Assembly (NCBI GenBank): GCA_019614645.1 | Contig: JABWDB010000001.1 | Location: forward strand, 18,579,501-18,643,500 | Origin: Stratiolaelaps scimitus | Taxonomy: Eukaryota > Arthropoda > Arachnida > Mesostigmata > Laelapidae | DNA: 64,000 bases | Reading direction: 5' to 3' | In this document: positions 1-11,000 of the stretch, piece after piece | How the letters are laid out: every line of letters begins with the position of its first letter | How positions within the stretch are numbered: the first letter of the stretch is position 1 | Position numbers and translations under genes: made by a program | Notes under the pieces: generated by a model | What the model was told of the DNA's origin: nothing | The model's input: the letters and a program-made list of their open reading frames with translations, nothing else | The model's database searches: none

Positions 1-1512
1 GCATCTATGTGAAGCTCTGTATCGATAATTCATGTCTGTTGTAATCAAAGCAATGCAGCATGCCAACTGCACTGACTTGCCCATTCAACGGTTTTGCTCA
101 CTGAGAGCCTTATGCTGTTGAACGGGTGGCGACGAAAGAGCCTGGTGAACTCAACACAATCCATTAATTCGATATCCAATGTTGCCGTATACTGTTAGAG
201 AGCACAAGTCGCGCGACACGACATCCACAAGTGTTTTTCTTCTGCCTAACACAATTATATGTGTGAGAGAGAGAGAGGGACAGAGAGTGAGATAGAGCGG
301 GAGAGGAAGCCGAAGAGATTGATCTTGTCCCAATGGCATTGTCCGCCGCAAGTCAACGGAGACGAGCATCACTCGTTGCCCGCAAAGGCCCACCGAGGCC
401 GGGACCAACGTAGATTGTTTTGCACGCCTATGTAAGAAGATGTCCTAATCGGGGAGCGGCTTGGCGTCGCAGCCGAGACAGCCAAGAAACTCGCAAGAAC
501 AAGGGGTGGAACGGCAAAGAGGAGGCGGAGTTTAACGTGCAGAGTGATCATGTCCCTGTCGGTACAAACGACGCATTCGACTGCGGTGTTATCTAATGCA
601 CCCGGCTATATAGTCGGCTGATCTCGCTGGATACTTAACGCGTGGTGCACACCGCATCGAACGCTGGCTGATTTGTAAACGAATAGCTCAGCTGTCGACA
701 ACGAGTCGAGAAGCCAAGCCGCGGGTGTAAGCGAACACTGACAGTGTTAGGTGCTTTTATGCAGGACGAATCACAAATGAAGCGATTTTTTTGGCCGGTC
801 GCCGAAAATCTCAGCAGCGGCAGTAAGGCATCCGATAACAGCCCAAGCAACAGGCATAGAGAATTTCTGTTGGTGTTTGAACTCAGTCACATGTTTTCGA
901 TATTCCTAGTCCGGATCTTTTCTAATGCTTCCGCGCCACTTCGTTCTTCGAGATGTCTTTGGTTTGTGATGATGTATCTTATATCTTATATCTATATATA
1001 TATATATATACGCATTTCGTTCTTATTCCAACTTATATTTCATATATTTGTCCTTCTGAGGGATCCTTGTGCCATTCACTACTCTGTATTGTCTCTGCCG
1101 CACCCACCAATCGTCATTCTCTGGTGACAGGTGACCTTGTGGTGGCTTCCCCCTTTTTGATAGTGCACTATCATTATATCATTATTACCCTAACGTCAAC
1201 CGGCGTTATCATCATCAGTATCGTCGTCACCATGATCAATCATCAGGTACGTGGAGTCCGTGAGCGAAATATCGACCCCTCCTCCGTTAGCCCTCGGTCT
1301 TGCTATACCTCTATCACGTCGCTAGTCTGTTGTTGTTGTAAATATATGTGCTGTGTATGCTATGTGATTGTGTCCGCGCATGCCATAGAGAGTCAATTGA
1401 GAGGATACAGAGTATCCCCTCATTCGACACTGAGTCGCTCAAAAGGAGAAGAAGAGGCTCTTTCTGCGCCTTCGAACACCGATCGAAGCTATATCCACAC
1501 ACATACGCAAAC

Positions 1513-1560
<48 letters not shown>

Positions 1561-3090
1561 GCAGAGCCGCAGACAGAGTGGATTTACGACACGCGGCGAG
1601 AGGAAACGGAGAAGGTCCCTGCAAAATAGAAATACGGATATCGAGAGATATAGAGACAATTTATCGTCATCAACTGTTCGTGCAGGTCTCTCGGCCTTTA
1701 CTGCTTATAGCCACTCCTTCCATTTTTCATTGAAGTAAAATGGACTTCGATGTAGTCAGTAAGCTTCTATAAGGCTCATCTGAGCTTGTCTTTGTCTTCC
1801 TTGTAGACAATATTTTTAGTTGCATCATGTCGATGAGATATCTTGGATACTATACTCGTGTTTGCCATACTAATGAGTGACGAGGCAATGCCTGAGATAG
1901 TATGGAGACTGGCGTAGATGAAGTGGACGTATTGCGAAGCCAATAGTAGTAGGATGACGTCAGGACATAGTCGTTAGCCCGATTACAGATTCGTTCACGA
2001 AAGCACGGACTTGACGCTGGCGAGTTAGCCATTTCATACGGAACGCGAATATCAGTTAAGTATATTAATAGCTACAAATGAATTTATTCACAAGAGGCAG
2101 TCGGACAACGACAACTTGCAGAAATCAAAATGTATGTAGAACAATAAGCAGTAAATGTGTGTATGTTTCACGTAGCCGCATCATCACAAGAGTCTGTCAT
2201 TGCAACAGTATCCGTATGCGGCGTTATGTTCTAGAACATACGCAGGGTGTTGACGACAGCTTTCGTGTCGATGAACTGAAAAAACAACTCCAAGTCTGAG
2301 ATTGAAACGAACCGGCGAGACAGCCGGCTGATCTATCGGCTCCAGCCAATACATTCGAGTGTCTTCTTTCGGTTCGCGCTGCGTACAAAAGATAGTCGAT
2401 ACGGGTGCTGAGCTTACATCGTTTAGGACCCACAAATACGTCCACCACAGATGGACGCGTACGAGAAGAAATAGCGGGGCAACACTAATTGTTTTTCCAG
2501 CTGACCCTCAGCTGTTCCCCTATCTGACAGGCCTCTGCTCTTAACCTTTTAGGTATTACTATGAGGACCTGTCGGGGCCATCTTTGCTTATATCCCTCCT
2601 TACTCGTACCTGGCAAGAATCTTCAGATAATGAAAGATGATAAAGAACTCAAGTCAACAAGGTTCCCTATCTACGATATTTTATATTTACCGTGCCTTTT
2701 GCTTGAGCTTCCGTTCTCCTCGTATTCGTTCGTGAGAATGAGCCCAAAAAATGCCTAAAATTGTGATCACGCTCATCACGTCTATTATATTTGCCCCGAA
2801 CAAAAGTGGTTGACTTAGGCTAACGATCCAAGTATAAAAATATGGGTTGTTCGGACCTTAAAGTAACTTGGATTTTTGAAACATACTTTGGGTAGATTCA
2901 TGTCACTACTGAATTATCATTATATTTCTCTAGTTTTCGATTTCTTGCGAAAATAAATTCATTGTTCTTAAGGAAGAATGTATTGTACTTGAGAGCCGAC
3001 TACTATGGTATTTGCTGTACGAGGTCGTACCCTAATCGCATCCACATTATATTATTGTACTGATTGCATTGGGGTTACTATAAAGTTAGA
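1..3090. other. Gene-free stretch with simple repeats
   Basis: I see no gene I can support here. The stretch holds a short GA-rich tract near 262-310, a (TA)n run at about 992-1010 and a longer (TA)n run at about 1515-1554. The ORFs in this stretch are low-complexity or overlap freely in several frames, which is what chance gives. Nothing resembles a known protein family. Confidence 0.6.
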
Positions 3091-3106
3091 CAGGTTATTA
3101 TTACCA

Positions 3107-3194
3107 ACGTCTTACGAAGCGATGCCGAAGCAGTTGTACCATGGACGTTAAATGTTAGCTGTGGGTCAGCCCGGAAACATTTATTTTTATTATT
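3107..3194 (+). mobile_element. 5'-truncated tRNA-derived SINE, copy 1
   Basis: This is the 3' part of a SINE family found seven times in the window. It matches the other copies over the body (CTTACGAAGCGATGCCGAAG, then ACCATGGACGTTAAATGTT) and the terminal GTCAGCCCGGAAACATTTA. The tRNA-like head with the A and B boxes is missing. The flanks are near-duplicates: AGGTTATTATTACCA at 3092-3106 and AGGTTATTACCA at 3195-3206. They differ by a 3-base slip, so this looks like a target-site duplication of about 12 bp. A second SINE follows directly. Confidence 0.75.
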
Positions 3195-3206
3195 AGGTTA
3201 TTACCA

Positions 3207-3359
3207 GAGTTCGAGGTCTGGTCGAGTGTGCTCGTGTGCGCCCTGCAACTGGTTCGATCCCCACCATAGCACATTTGAGAGCTCCTTCTCATGAGGGAAT
3301 GCAAAAATAGCAATTCCGAGGACGTTAAATATTGACCGTGAGTCAGCCCGAAAACATTT
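3207..3359 (+). mobile_element. tRNA-derived SINE, copy 2, interrupted by the gypsy element
   Basis: The copy starts with a tRNA-like head that includes a clear Pol III B box (GGTTCGATCCCC, around 3251). The family body follows (GAGGACGTTAAATATTGACC), then the 3' end AGTCAGCCCGAAAACATTT. The LTR retrotransposon begins one base later, and its target duplication CATTT is the last five bases of this SINE. After the 3' LTR the sequence resumes as CATTTAGGTTACAAC. Its AGGTTA matches the start of the repeats flanking copy 1, so this SINE probably used the same target. Confidence 0.8.
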
Positions 3360-3521
3360 TGTGGTGTTGTACTCATTGGGTTCCGTTGTTTAACTAATTA
3401 GTCGGAATATTGGTCTCCGTATTGAAATTGATATTGATAATAAAATGGCGGATCATTCGGTCTCGTGTTATCGTGAGAGACGGTTGTGTACTTCCTGATA
3501 TGTAGATAGTGCGACATTACA
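3360..3521 (+). repeat. 5' LTR of the gypsy element
   Basis: The 162-bp direct repeat begins TGTGGTGTTG and ends GCGACATTACA, with the canonical TG...CA ends. It contains AATAAA at 3439-3444, a likely polyadenylation signal. It is identical to the repeat at 7839-8000. An LTR this short leaves little room for U3, so promoter elements must be compact. Confidence 0.96.
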
Positions 3522-3524
3522 TAT

Positions 3525-3536
3525 TGGCGCAGTCGG
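3525..3536 (+). promoter_or_regulatory. Primer-binding site (serine-tRNA-like)
   Basis: TGGCGCAGTCGG starts three bases after the 5' LTR. It begins with the TGG expected from a tRNA 3' CCA end. The same string is known as the serine-tRNA primer site of Drosophila 17.6/297-type elements. The tRNA assignment comes from family knowledge; no tRNA gene is present here to match against. Confidence 0.8.
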
Positions 3537-3577
3537 CTATTTTGAATTTGGATGTGTGCGACCTGTTCCACGCTATC

Positions 3578-6500
3578 ATGTCAGGGATACCGCCGCCCGA
3601 CCCGTTTCTGCCCCGCCCCGGACCACCCATCATTCCGTTTGAGGTATGGTTGTCAATGTTTGAGACGTATATGGAAGCAACCGGCCAAACTTCTTCTTCG
3701 GACAGTCGGAAGCGTTCATTGCTGCTAACCTGTCTGGGAGCCGAGGGTTTCGTTCAATATAAGGCCATGGAGGGTCAGCCGGTGAACGTGGACGAGAAGA
3801 GCAAGACGCCGCTGTATGACACAGCAGTGATGCTTCTACGTGCGAGATTTGTTACTAGATCCGGACTAACAGCTGCACGTGCGGATTTTCTCGGTCGTTC
3901 GTTTCGACCCGGCGAGGGTGTTGCAGAGTACGCGACGGCCCTTTTGGGCATTGGGAAGCACTGTTCGTTTGACAAGTTCAACCTAGACCAGGCGGTAGTG
4001 ACGATGATAATCGTTAATGTGCCTAATGAGAATGTCCGACGTGCATTACTGAATGAAGAGTCCACAGAGTTGACTCTCGAAAAGGCGCTCACGTTGGCGA
4101 AACAGGCCGAACAGAGATCTGCAGAGGCGAGTCGATTCGCCGGTACCGTTGGTATGGGATCGCGCCCGAATGTGTGCGCTGTCGAAGAGGTAGATGCGAT
4201 CCGCCAACCGATGGATTGGAAAAAGGGTGGCCGACGTGCCCCGGCCGGTTCATCTCACCGAAGGCGAACCACGAATCACAACTACAGCAGCCCCAGCCAT
4301 CCGAGCACGAGTAGAGCGACCGATGTTCGCCACTGTGCGCGCTGCACTAGCACTCGTCACACCTCAGATGACCCAGCATGTCCCGCACTCAATGCGATGT
4401 GTAGAAGCTGCCGCGAATACGGCCACTATGGAGTAGTTTGCTCCAAGTGGAAGAAGATATCTTGTGTATCAGAACATGAGGAAATGAATGACCAGATGGT
4501 TTTTGTGTATTCGTTGTCGTTTCTTCGTGATAAACGCGTGTCATGTTTAGTTAAGGTAAATAAGGAAAATACTACGTTTATGGTGGATTCTGGGGCGACG
4601 GCGACCATTTTAGGTAGTAGTGATTGTAAGAAATATATGGATAGACTACGGCCGGTTAGTAAGAGGTTAGTGGCATATACTGGGGAACCTATAAAAGCGA
4701 AAGGGGAGATCGATGTTGAATTGGAATTTGATGGAAAAATTACACATTGTAGAGTATTTGTTGTTGAAAAGGGCCAATCTGTGTTAGGTATGGATGCTTT
4801 GCGAGCTCTTGGAATGAATATTGACTGTAAGCAAGGTAAATGTTGGGTGGCAGCTGTTGGCGAGGTCCCATTACCGGATCATCTTAAACAATTTAGTGGT
4901 TTGTTTAATGGGGATCTTGGAAAGATAGAGGGCTATAAGCATTTGATCAGAACAAAGAACGGGATCATCCCTAAGCAGCAGAAATTGAGGCGTTTGCCTA
5001 TCGAAATTCGCCACAGAGTAAAGGAATTGATTGACCGAATGCAAGACCAAGGTGTCATCGAGAAGACCGATGCATCCGAGTGGGTGTCTCCGTTGGTAAT
5101 AGTTCAGAAGAAAAGTGGTGATCTCAGGTTCTGTGTTGATCTACGTGAAGTAAATAGAGCGATAGTTGCGAATCCATTTCCAATACCCCACCTCGAGGAT
5201 CTTCTGCTAGAATTAAGAGGAGCATCCGTGTTTTCTAAGATTGATGCCATGAGCGCATATTTTCAACTTGAATTGGCTGAGAGTTCTCGCAGTATGACGG
5301 CGTTCATCACGCCGTGGGGACTCTTCCGTTTCCGACGAGTACCACAAGGTCTTAGCTCAGCACCGGGTGCTTTCCAAGAAGTGATGCAGGATCTTCTTGG
5401 AGATCTCACAGGTGTCGTAATTTATCTTGATGATGTACTAATTTTTGGTAACACGCAGGCTCAGCATGATGAACGTTTACATGCGGTTCTGTCTAGGATC
5501 CAGAATGCCGGTATGACGTTGAATTCCAAGTGTGTTTTCAGTGTACCAGTTGTTGATTTCGTCGGATTTACCATCAGTGCGGACGGGGTTCGTCCGACCA
5601 TCGATAACGTTCGGGCGATTCAGGAGATGCCAGTACCCACCACTGTTGTTCAACTTCGGTCCATGTTGGGTGCGGCGAGTTTCTATATACGTTGCGTACC
5701 TCATTTTGCGGATCGGACTGAACCATTGAGGCGTTTGCTTAGGCAAGGTGTCGTATTCGATTGGGGTCCAGAGCAGCAGACCGCATTCGAGGACATTAAA
5801 CGAGAGATTCGGAACGCTGCACCGCTCGCGATCTTTGACCCGAAATTGGAGACTATCATAGCTACCGACGCATCGGACTATGGTCTCGGAGCAGTTTTGC
5901 TACAACGCCACTTCGATCGTGAACTTCCGGTAGCGTATGCTTCGACTGTTCTAGATACGGCTCAGCGCAAATATTCGACGGGTGAGAAAGAAGCATTAGC
6001 ATGTTTATTTGCTATCGAGAAATGGCACGTTTTCTTGTGGGGTCGTCCCTTCGTGCTTCGCACTGACCACCAGGCTTTGGTGGCTCTTCTGGGTACTTCT
6101 GGCACGGGTCGGAAGCCAATGAGGCTGGCTCGTTGGGTCGAACGTTTACGACCGTACAATTTCACGGTAGAGTATCGTCCCGGTGTCAGCAATATTGTCC
6201 CTGATATGTTGTCTCGATTACCAGTGCCGGAAGTATTTAGTTTAGGAAATGACAATGAGGACGAAACAGTGGTAGCCGCTATTATAGATGATGTGAAACC
6301 TATGGAATGGAATGATATATCCAGTGCAACACAGCGTGATGTTGAACTCCAGACTGTTATTACTTTACTTTCTAAGAAATCTCGACCAGAAAACGTGCCC
6401 GCCACTTGGCGTCCGATTTTTCAGGAATTATCGGTGCTTGATGGTGTTGTCCTTCGTGGGAATCAGGTGGTTCTACCTCTCTCTTTACGCTCGAAAGCCA

Positions 6501-7828
6501 TGACCTTGGCTCATTCAGACGCTCACCAAGGAATTGTTCGTACTAAACAGAGGTTAAGAGGTCATTTCTGGTGGCCGTCCATGGACAGGCAGGTGGAGGA
6601 GCTTGTCAAGTGTTGTGGCATTTGCCAACATCTAGATAAAACGGCCCAGCAGGCACCCGCTCCAATGATCCCAGTAGAGTTGCCTCATGGTCCATGGCAA
6701 AAACTTGCGGTGGACATTCGGGGTCCCGATGGTTCACTTCCACACAATTGCCGATTCCAGATTGTCGTGATCGACTATTTTTCAAAATGGGTTGAAGTAG
6801 AATTAGTACCTGAAGCGTCGACCAGACGGATACTGGGTTTCTTGAGACGTATTTTTGCTCGTGAAGGGAATCCTCACTCCTTGGTGTCGGATAATGGAGT
6901 CCAGTTTGTGAGTCATGAGTTCCAGGAGTTTTTGAGTTGTCGAGGTATTCAACACCAACGCACAGCAGTCTACCATCCACAGAGTAATGGGTTAGTGGAA
7001 CGATTTAACCGAACCCTAGGTGGATTTTTACAGACTGCACGACAGACTGGTGGTAATGATGTTGAGATGAGGGTGATCGAGATGGTTGCCTCCTATAACT
7101 CCACACCCCATGCAACTACTAATAAGAGTCCCTCCAAGTTACTTCACGGTCGTGATATGCGTACTAAACTCACAGTCTTACGACCTAGGTCCACTCCTTT
7201 GGGAGGAGAGAAATGGAGGAAGGCTATCGCTAAAAAACAACTGAGTCAAAAGAGTTACGCCGATCAGAGACGTGCTGCTAAGCTAAGGGTTTTCAAGGAA
7301 GGCGACTGGGTTAAGATAAAGAAACCGGGTCATGTGTCTAAAGGGGACTCTCATTACTCGACACCTGTTAAAGTTCTGAAACGTCTGGGAGAAGTAACAT
7401 ATTTGACGAGTGACTCCCGTAGATGGAATGTCGCTCGGCTGTCCCCAACGAACTTGCAACCTGATATTGAGAGCCGTGAAACTATTGATTTTGGTTTAGG
7501 GCCGAATATGGATCTCTATAGACACTACCAACAGGACCAGCAACAAAATCAAGATTCGGTTGGACCGTCGTCGTTCATAACCGAAGACTCACCTACAACG
7601 ACTGACGGTAACCTAATGGAATCGAGACGGAAACCCACCAAGCGTACTGTAGAGGACGCTGACGTTACACAACTAGAAGAACCTGACCTAGGTATCGGAT
7701 CACGACGTAGGCAACGACCTCGGTGGATGCAAGACTATTATATTGAGTCTGGAGTCAGACAGCATGATGAAGTGGATACCGAGATGCCGACTCGATTAGA
7801 TATCTCCAGTGATGACTCGGACTCTTAG
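3578..7828 (+). CDS. Gag-Pol polyprotein of the Ty3/gypsy element
   Basis: One frame encodes Gag, protease, reverse transcriptase, RNase H and integrase, giving 1,416 residues from the first ATG (3578). The frame is open upstream to GTG 3509, through the primer site; residue numbers here count from 3509. Gag has two zinc knuckles: C276-X2-C-X4-H-X6-C, and the classical C298-X2-C-X4-H-X4-C311. Protease has DSGA at 360-363. Reverse transcriptase has FCVDLRE (Asp544) and YLDD at 639-642. RNase H has ATDASD with Asp787. Integrase has the HHCC finger (H1002, H1006, C1036, C1039) and a DDE triad D1069, D1128, E1164, with 35 residues between the last two. All catalytic residues looked for are present. 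The C-terminal ~120 residues are hydrophilic and unassigned. Gag and Pol share one frame with no frameshift or internal stop, so their ratio must be set after translation or by another route. The stop codon abuts the polypurine tract. Confidence 0.95.
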   Translation: MSGIPPPDPFLPRPGPPIIPFEVWLSMFETYMEATGQTSSSDSRKRSLLLTCLGAEGFVQYKAMEGQPVNVDEKSKTPLYDTAVMLLRARFVTRSGLTAARADFLGRSFRPGEGVAEYATALLGIGKHCSFDKFNLDQAVVTMIIVNVPNENVRRALLNEESTELTLEKALTLAKQAEQRSAEASRFAGTVGMGSRPNVCAVEEVDAIRQPMDWKKGGRRAPAGSSHRRRTTNHNYSSPSHPSTSRATDVRHCARCTSTRHTSDDPACPALNAMCRSCREYGHYGVVCSKWKKISCVSEHEEMNDQMVFVYSLSFLRDKRVSCLVKVNKENTTFMVDSGATATILGSSDCKKYMDRLRPVSKRLVAYTGEPIKAKGEIDVELEFDGKITHCRVFVVEKGQSVLGMDALRALGMNIDCKQGKCWVAAVGEVPLPDHLKQFSGLFNGDLGKIEGYKHLIRTKNGIIPKQQKLRRLPIEIRHRVKELIDRMQDQGVIEKTDASEWVSPLVIVQKKSGDLRFCVDLREVNRAIVANPFPIPHLEDLLLELRGASVFSKIDAMSAYFQLELAESSRSMTAFITPWGLFRFRRVPQGLSSAPGAFQEVMQDLLGDLTGVVIYLDDVLIFGNTQAQHDERLHAVLSRIQNAGMTLNSKCVFSVPVVDFVGFTISADGVRPTIDNVRAIQEMPVPTTVVQLRSMLGAASFYIRCVPHFADRTEPLRRLLRQGVVFDWGPEQQTAFEDIKREIRNAAPLAIFDPKLETIIATDASDYGLGAVLLQRHFDRELPVAYASTVLDTAQRKYSTGEKEALACLFAIEKWHVFLWGRPFVLRTDHQALVALLGTSGTGRKPMRLARWVERLRPYNFTVEYRPGVSNIVPDMLSRLPVPEVFSLGNDNEDETVVAAIIDDVKPMEWNDISSATQRDVELQTVITLLSKKSRPENVPATWRPIFQELSVLDGVVLRGNQVVLPLSLRSKAMTLAHSDAHQGIVRTKQRLRGHFWWPSMDRQVEELVKCCGICQHLDKTAQQAPAPMIPVELPHGPWQKLAVDIRGPDGSLPHNCRFQIVVIDYFSKWVEVELVPEASTRRILGFLRRIFAREGNPHSLVSDNGVQFVSHEFQEFLSCRGIQHQRTAVYHPQSNGLVERFNRTLGGFLQTARQTGGNDVEMRVIEMVASYNSTPHATTNKSPSKLLHGRDMRTKLTVLRPRSTPLGGEKWRKAIAKKQLSQKSYADQRRAAKLRVFKEGDWVKIKKPGHVSKGDSHYSTPVKVLKRLGEVTYLTSDSRRWNVARLSPTNLQPDIESRETIDFGLGPNMDLYRHYQQDQQQNQDSVGPSSFITEDSPTTTDGNLMESRRKPTKRTVEDADVTQLEEPDLGIGSRRRQRPRWMQDYYIESGVRQHDEVDTEMPTRLDISSDDSDS

Positions 7829-7838
7829 GGGGAGAGAA
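7827..7838 (+). promoter_or_regulatory. Polypurine tract of the gypsy element
   Basis: AGGGGGAGAGAA lies immediately before the 3' LTR and overlaps the Gag-Pol stop codon. In LTR retrotransposons this tract primes plus-strand DNA synthesis. The position and all-purine content support the call. Confidence 0.88.
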
Positions 7839-8000
7839 TGTGGTGTTGTACTCATTGGGTTCCGTTGTTTAACTAATTAGTCGGAATATTGGTCTCCGTA
7901 TTGAAATTGATATTGATAATAAAATGGCGGATCATTCGGTCTCGTGTTATCGTGAGAGACGGTTGTGTACTTCCTGATATGTAGATAGTGCGACATTACA
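7839..8000 (+). repeat. 3' LTR of the gypsy element
   Basis: The second copy of the 162-bp LTR is identical to 3360-3521. It is followed by CATTT, the target duplication, and then by host DNA (AGGTTACAACTAACG). Confidence 0.96.
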
Positions 8001-8005
8001 CATTT

Positions 8006-11000
8006 AGGTTACAACTAACGAAGGTCTATGCGCCGATCCTTGTAATCGTTTGTAAGGTAACGACCCCTCGAACCAATCTCAAAAAATTTAGGTTATCCTT
8101 TTTTTCCAGAAATATCAGCAGAGGACAATGTTAGCTCGGAAAAAATCAGATAAATATATGAAAAACAAATCGATTAGGCTTAGACATTCGTCTTAGCACG
8201 TTTCGGACGTATTTCCCAAATATAATTTGAATCATGATTTTATTGCGTACTCGTCATATGTGCGAGTAAGCCCAACCTTGTTCCTTTGTCTGCACATGAG
8301 CTTCATGCCTAGTCCCCACCAAATGTTTTACGACATCTAGCGATGAGCCACATCGCCGAGTTCAACGAATGGTTAGGCCAGAATCATCATCACGATTCAC
8401 TCAAGTCAGGTTGAGCTTGCGAAGGTCACGACGACGCTCGCTCATGCCACCCGCTCACTTATGCCATAGCGGACCATATCAGCACCATGGTCCGGCAATC
8501 GCCAACTCAAATCTGCTCGCATCAGGGGAACAGGTTGACAAGCGACTGTTTGACTGGAACTTGGTAACATTTGTAGCAACTTGTTACATACGAGACGAAC
8601 AGACAGATGGACGTCTAGATGGAAAGATACACAGACAGACCGACAGACGGTGGGACCGAGCGACCAGTGAATGGATGAATGTCATGCTGTGTAGACGATG
8701 TGCAGCCACCGCAATTGGCATTATTCGGTTGGCGCGGGACGAATAGCTGACAGATTAAAGCTGAGATGCCGAAAGCAGCCGCAAGCAAGCAAGCCATTGC
8801 CGGGAGATGCTGTCTGGTTACTGTCTGAACCGTCACCGTGCTTGTTGAGCTTGATGAAGCGGCTGCTGCTGCTGCGGCGGCACCCGCTGTTGCTACCGAG
8901 CAGGAATGAACTAAAGACATTGGGCGCGCCCATATCGGAGATACACAGCCACGGGACCGCCTCCTTCTGGTCTGGGTTAACGTCACGGTGCTGCTCGACG
9001 AGGTACTGCTCGCCTCTGTTCTCGATATAGTTAGAAGTCTCCGCAAGGAATAAGGGTAGGTCAGAGGGTGGCGACCAGGGAGTCAACGTTTACAGTGGAC
9101 GCTCTACCGCGTCTCGGCCACGAACTACGCTCTCAGCTATTATAGCAGGACGAGCGCCGCAAAGCACAGAGGAAGCGGAACGGAAGCAATGAAGTACCTT
9201 CATGGTGCGCGGCGAGATAGAACACTACGAGAAGACGAACCACCTGAGAAGTAGAAGACGCGCGGCACAGCTCAGAGTCAAACAGAAGAGGAGAGAAAAC
9301 GAATGGTAGAAACAGATAGATTCTGTTTCGTTCGCTCATGTCTTCATACAAACTCGAGTCGGTTGGGCAACAGCAACGCGCAGCGACGAGTTCGATAGCC
9401 CTTGGGCAGTAGCTCGTTCTCAACTGCCAGTTAGCCAATACATTATATCATCCCTCTTTCTCTCTCTCTCTCTCCATATATATATATATATATATGCGTG
9501 TTTGAGTGGAAGTGGGACAAAAAGGCAGAGCTTGAGGTTGGGACAAACAGCGGAACAGGTCGGAACAAAAGGAGTGAGTCTTACAAAGTGAGCCGCCGTT
9601 ACTGCTACTACTGCTGCTGCTGTTGTTGTTGTTGCCGTTTGGGAGGATTTGCCTGAAGGAAAGGGCAACGTAATAATAAATCGCCTGCAGAAACCTTGTT
9701 TCACCTCGACTAGTCAACTGGTTAACTGAGCTCAAGAGGGCTGACCCTGGTCGTTAACTGCGGAGAGGAATGCTGCGACAATTCTGCTAAAATGAGCTCA
9801 CTATCGTCGAGCTGTGTCAACTCGGCCGCGCGTATGTAACACCCAGGGGAGCTTTAAGCTCTCCACAACGAGAATGATTGAGAATGCACTGGAGAGATAG
9901 GCAGCACGAAGCAGGGCAGCAAGAGGTTACATCTTAGCATGCAGAGCTATTACAGTCAGACTGTGAGAGTCAATTATTCATATTTTGTAGCATATTTCGA
10001 CAACGAGTAGACATAATGTATATATGTTCGGCTTGTCTACTGCCATCGCTAACTGATAGTGCCTAGTAAGGAAACGTAAAAACAGCACGTGGTGTATCAA
10101 CATATTTTAACGGACACAACAACAGGCAGCAAATAGGTCGCTGCAGAGGTTGCTGCACGGTACCGGTGTTGGTCACACTGCCTGTTGTCGAAGACAAAAC
10201 AGCTGATTGCAACGAGATCGGAACGTAGTTGACTGAGGTTAGAGATTGATCAGACACATTATTGTATGGTTGAAACAATTCGGTATAGCAGGCATACACC
10301 AGAAGCAGAAACTGTGTCTTCACAATGTTCCTATGTCGGCAACTATATTCCGGGGCAGATCAATTTGCCGCTAAGTCCATCGGGAGAATTTTCCCCGGTG
10401 AAACTCACCGAGGAAATCGGTCAAATGGGTCATTCTTGCCTTTGAACTATTAACTACAGCACATTGAATACAATATAACTCGGCGAAACGTGGCGAGAGA
10501 CCGGGGCAGTTGTTCAGCTGATACGCTGAAATGATGTTATATCAGGTGAGCATTAATCAAAACGCTTTTCCTTGATAATAAATTTTGAGTCTAAAATGAT
10601 GTTATATTTCATATGATTGAAATGCGTGTGTGTGTGTGTCCGCATCTACGTGCCTTGTTTTAATAAAGGCGTATTTTGATTCAATAGATCGGACCGTGCC
10701 GTATATTTGCCATGTGCTCAGATAAATCTTTTGTAGCACCGCCAGAATAACTAATAAACACTTATATTCTTCCGATACGAAGTTCCGGCTGCTGAATAAG
10801 TGCTCCATCTATTCCTGCTCGTTGTTAGCCCTTAAAACTTCTGTCGACACAAATGCTCACTGTGGTCTTTCTCGTCTCGAACCCATCGCATTAATGCAGC
10901 TATCAAATATCGCACTGCAGCACCAACTCTACCTGACTGTAAATTGGATTGGGAGAGGGGTACGCACTACTGAGCGACGAAGTTGTCCGATTCGTGCAAA

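Larger units (their letters stand above)
3360..8000 (+). mobile_element. Complete Ty3/gypsy LTR retrotransposon
   Basis: The 4,641-bp element is bounded by two 162-bp LTRs (3360-3521 and 7839-8000) that I find identical base for base. It is flanked by the 5-bp target duplication CATTT (3355-3359 and 8001-8005). It has a primer-binding site three bases after the 5' LTR, a single Gag-Pol frame and a polypurine tract directly before the 3' LTR. The order protease, reverse transcriptase, RNase H, integrase is that of Ty3/gypsy (Metaviridae-type) rather than copia. No envelope-like frame is present. Identical LTRs and an uninterrupted frame mean a recent, possibly still competent insertion. The serine-type primer site and compact single ORF fit Mag-like or 17.6/297-like lineages, but the clade needs a tree. 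Confidence 0.96.

Noticed and set aside
1515..1554. Long (TA)n tracts as possible replication origins or matrix sites
   Set aside because: They are ordinary microsatellites present about every few kilobases; nothing else supports a function.
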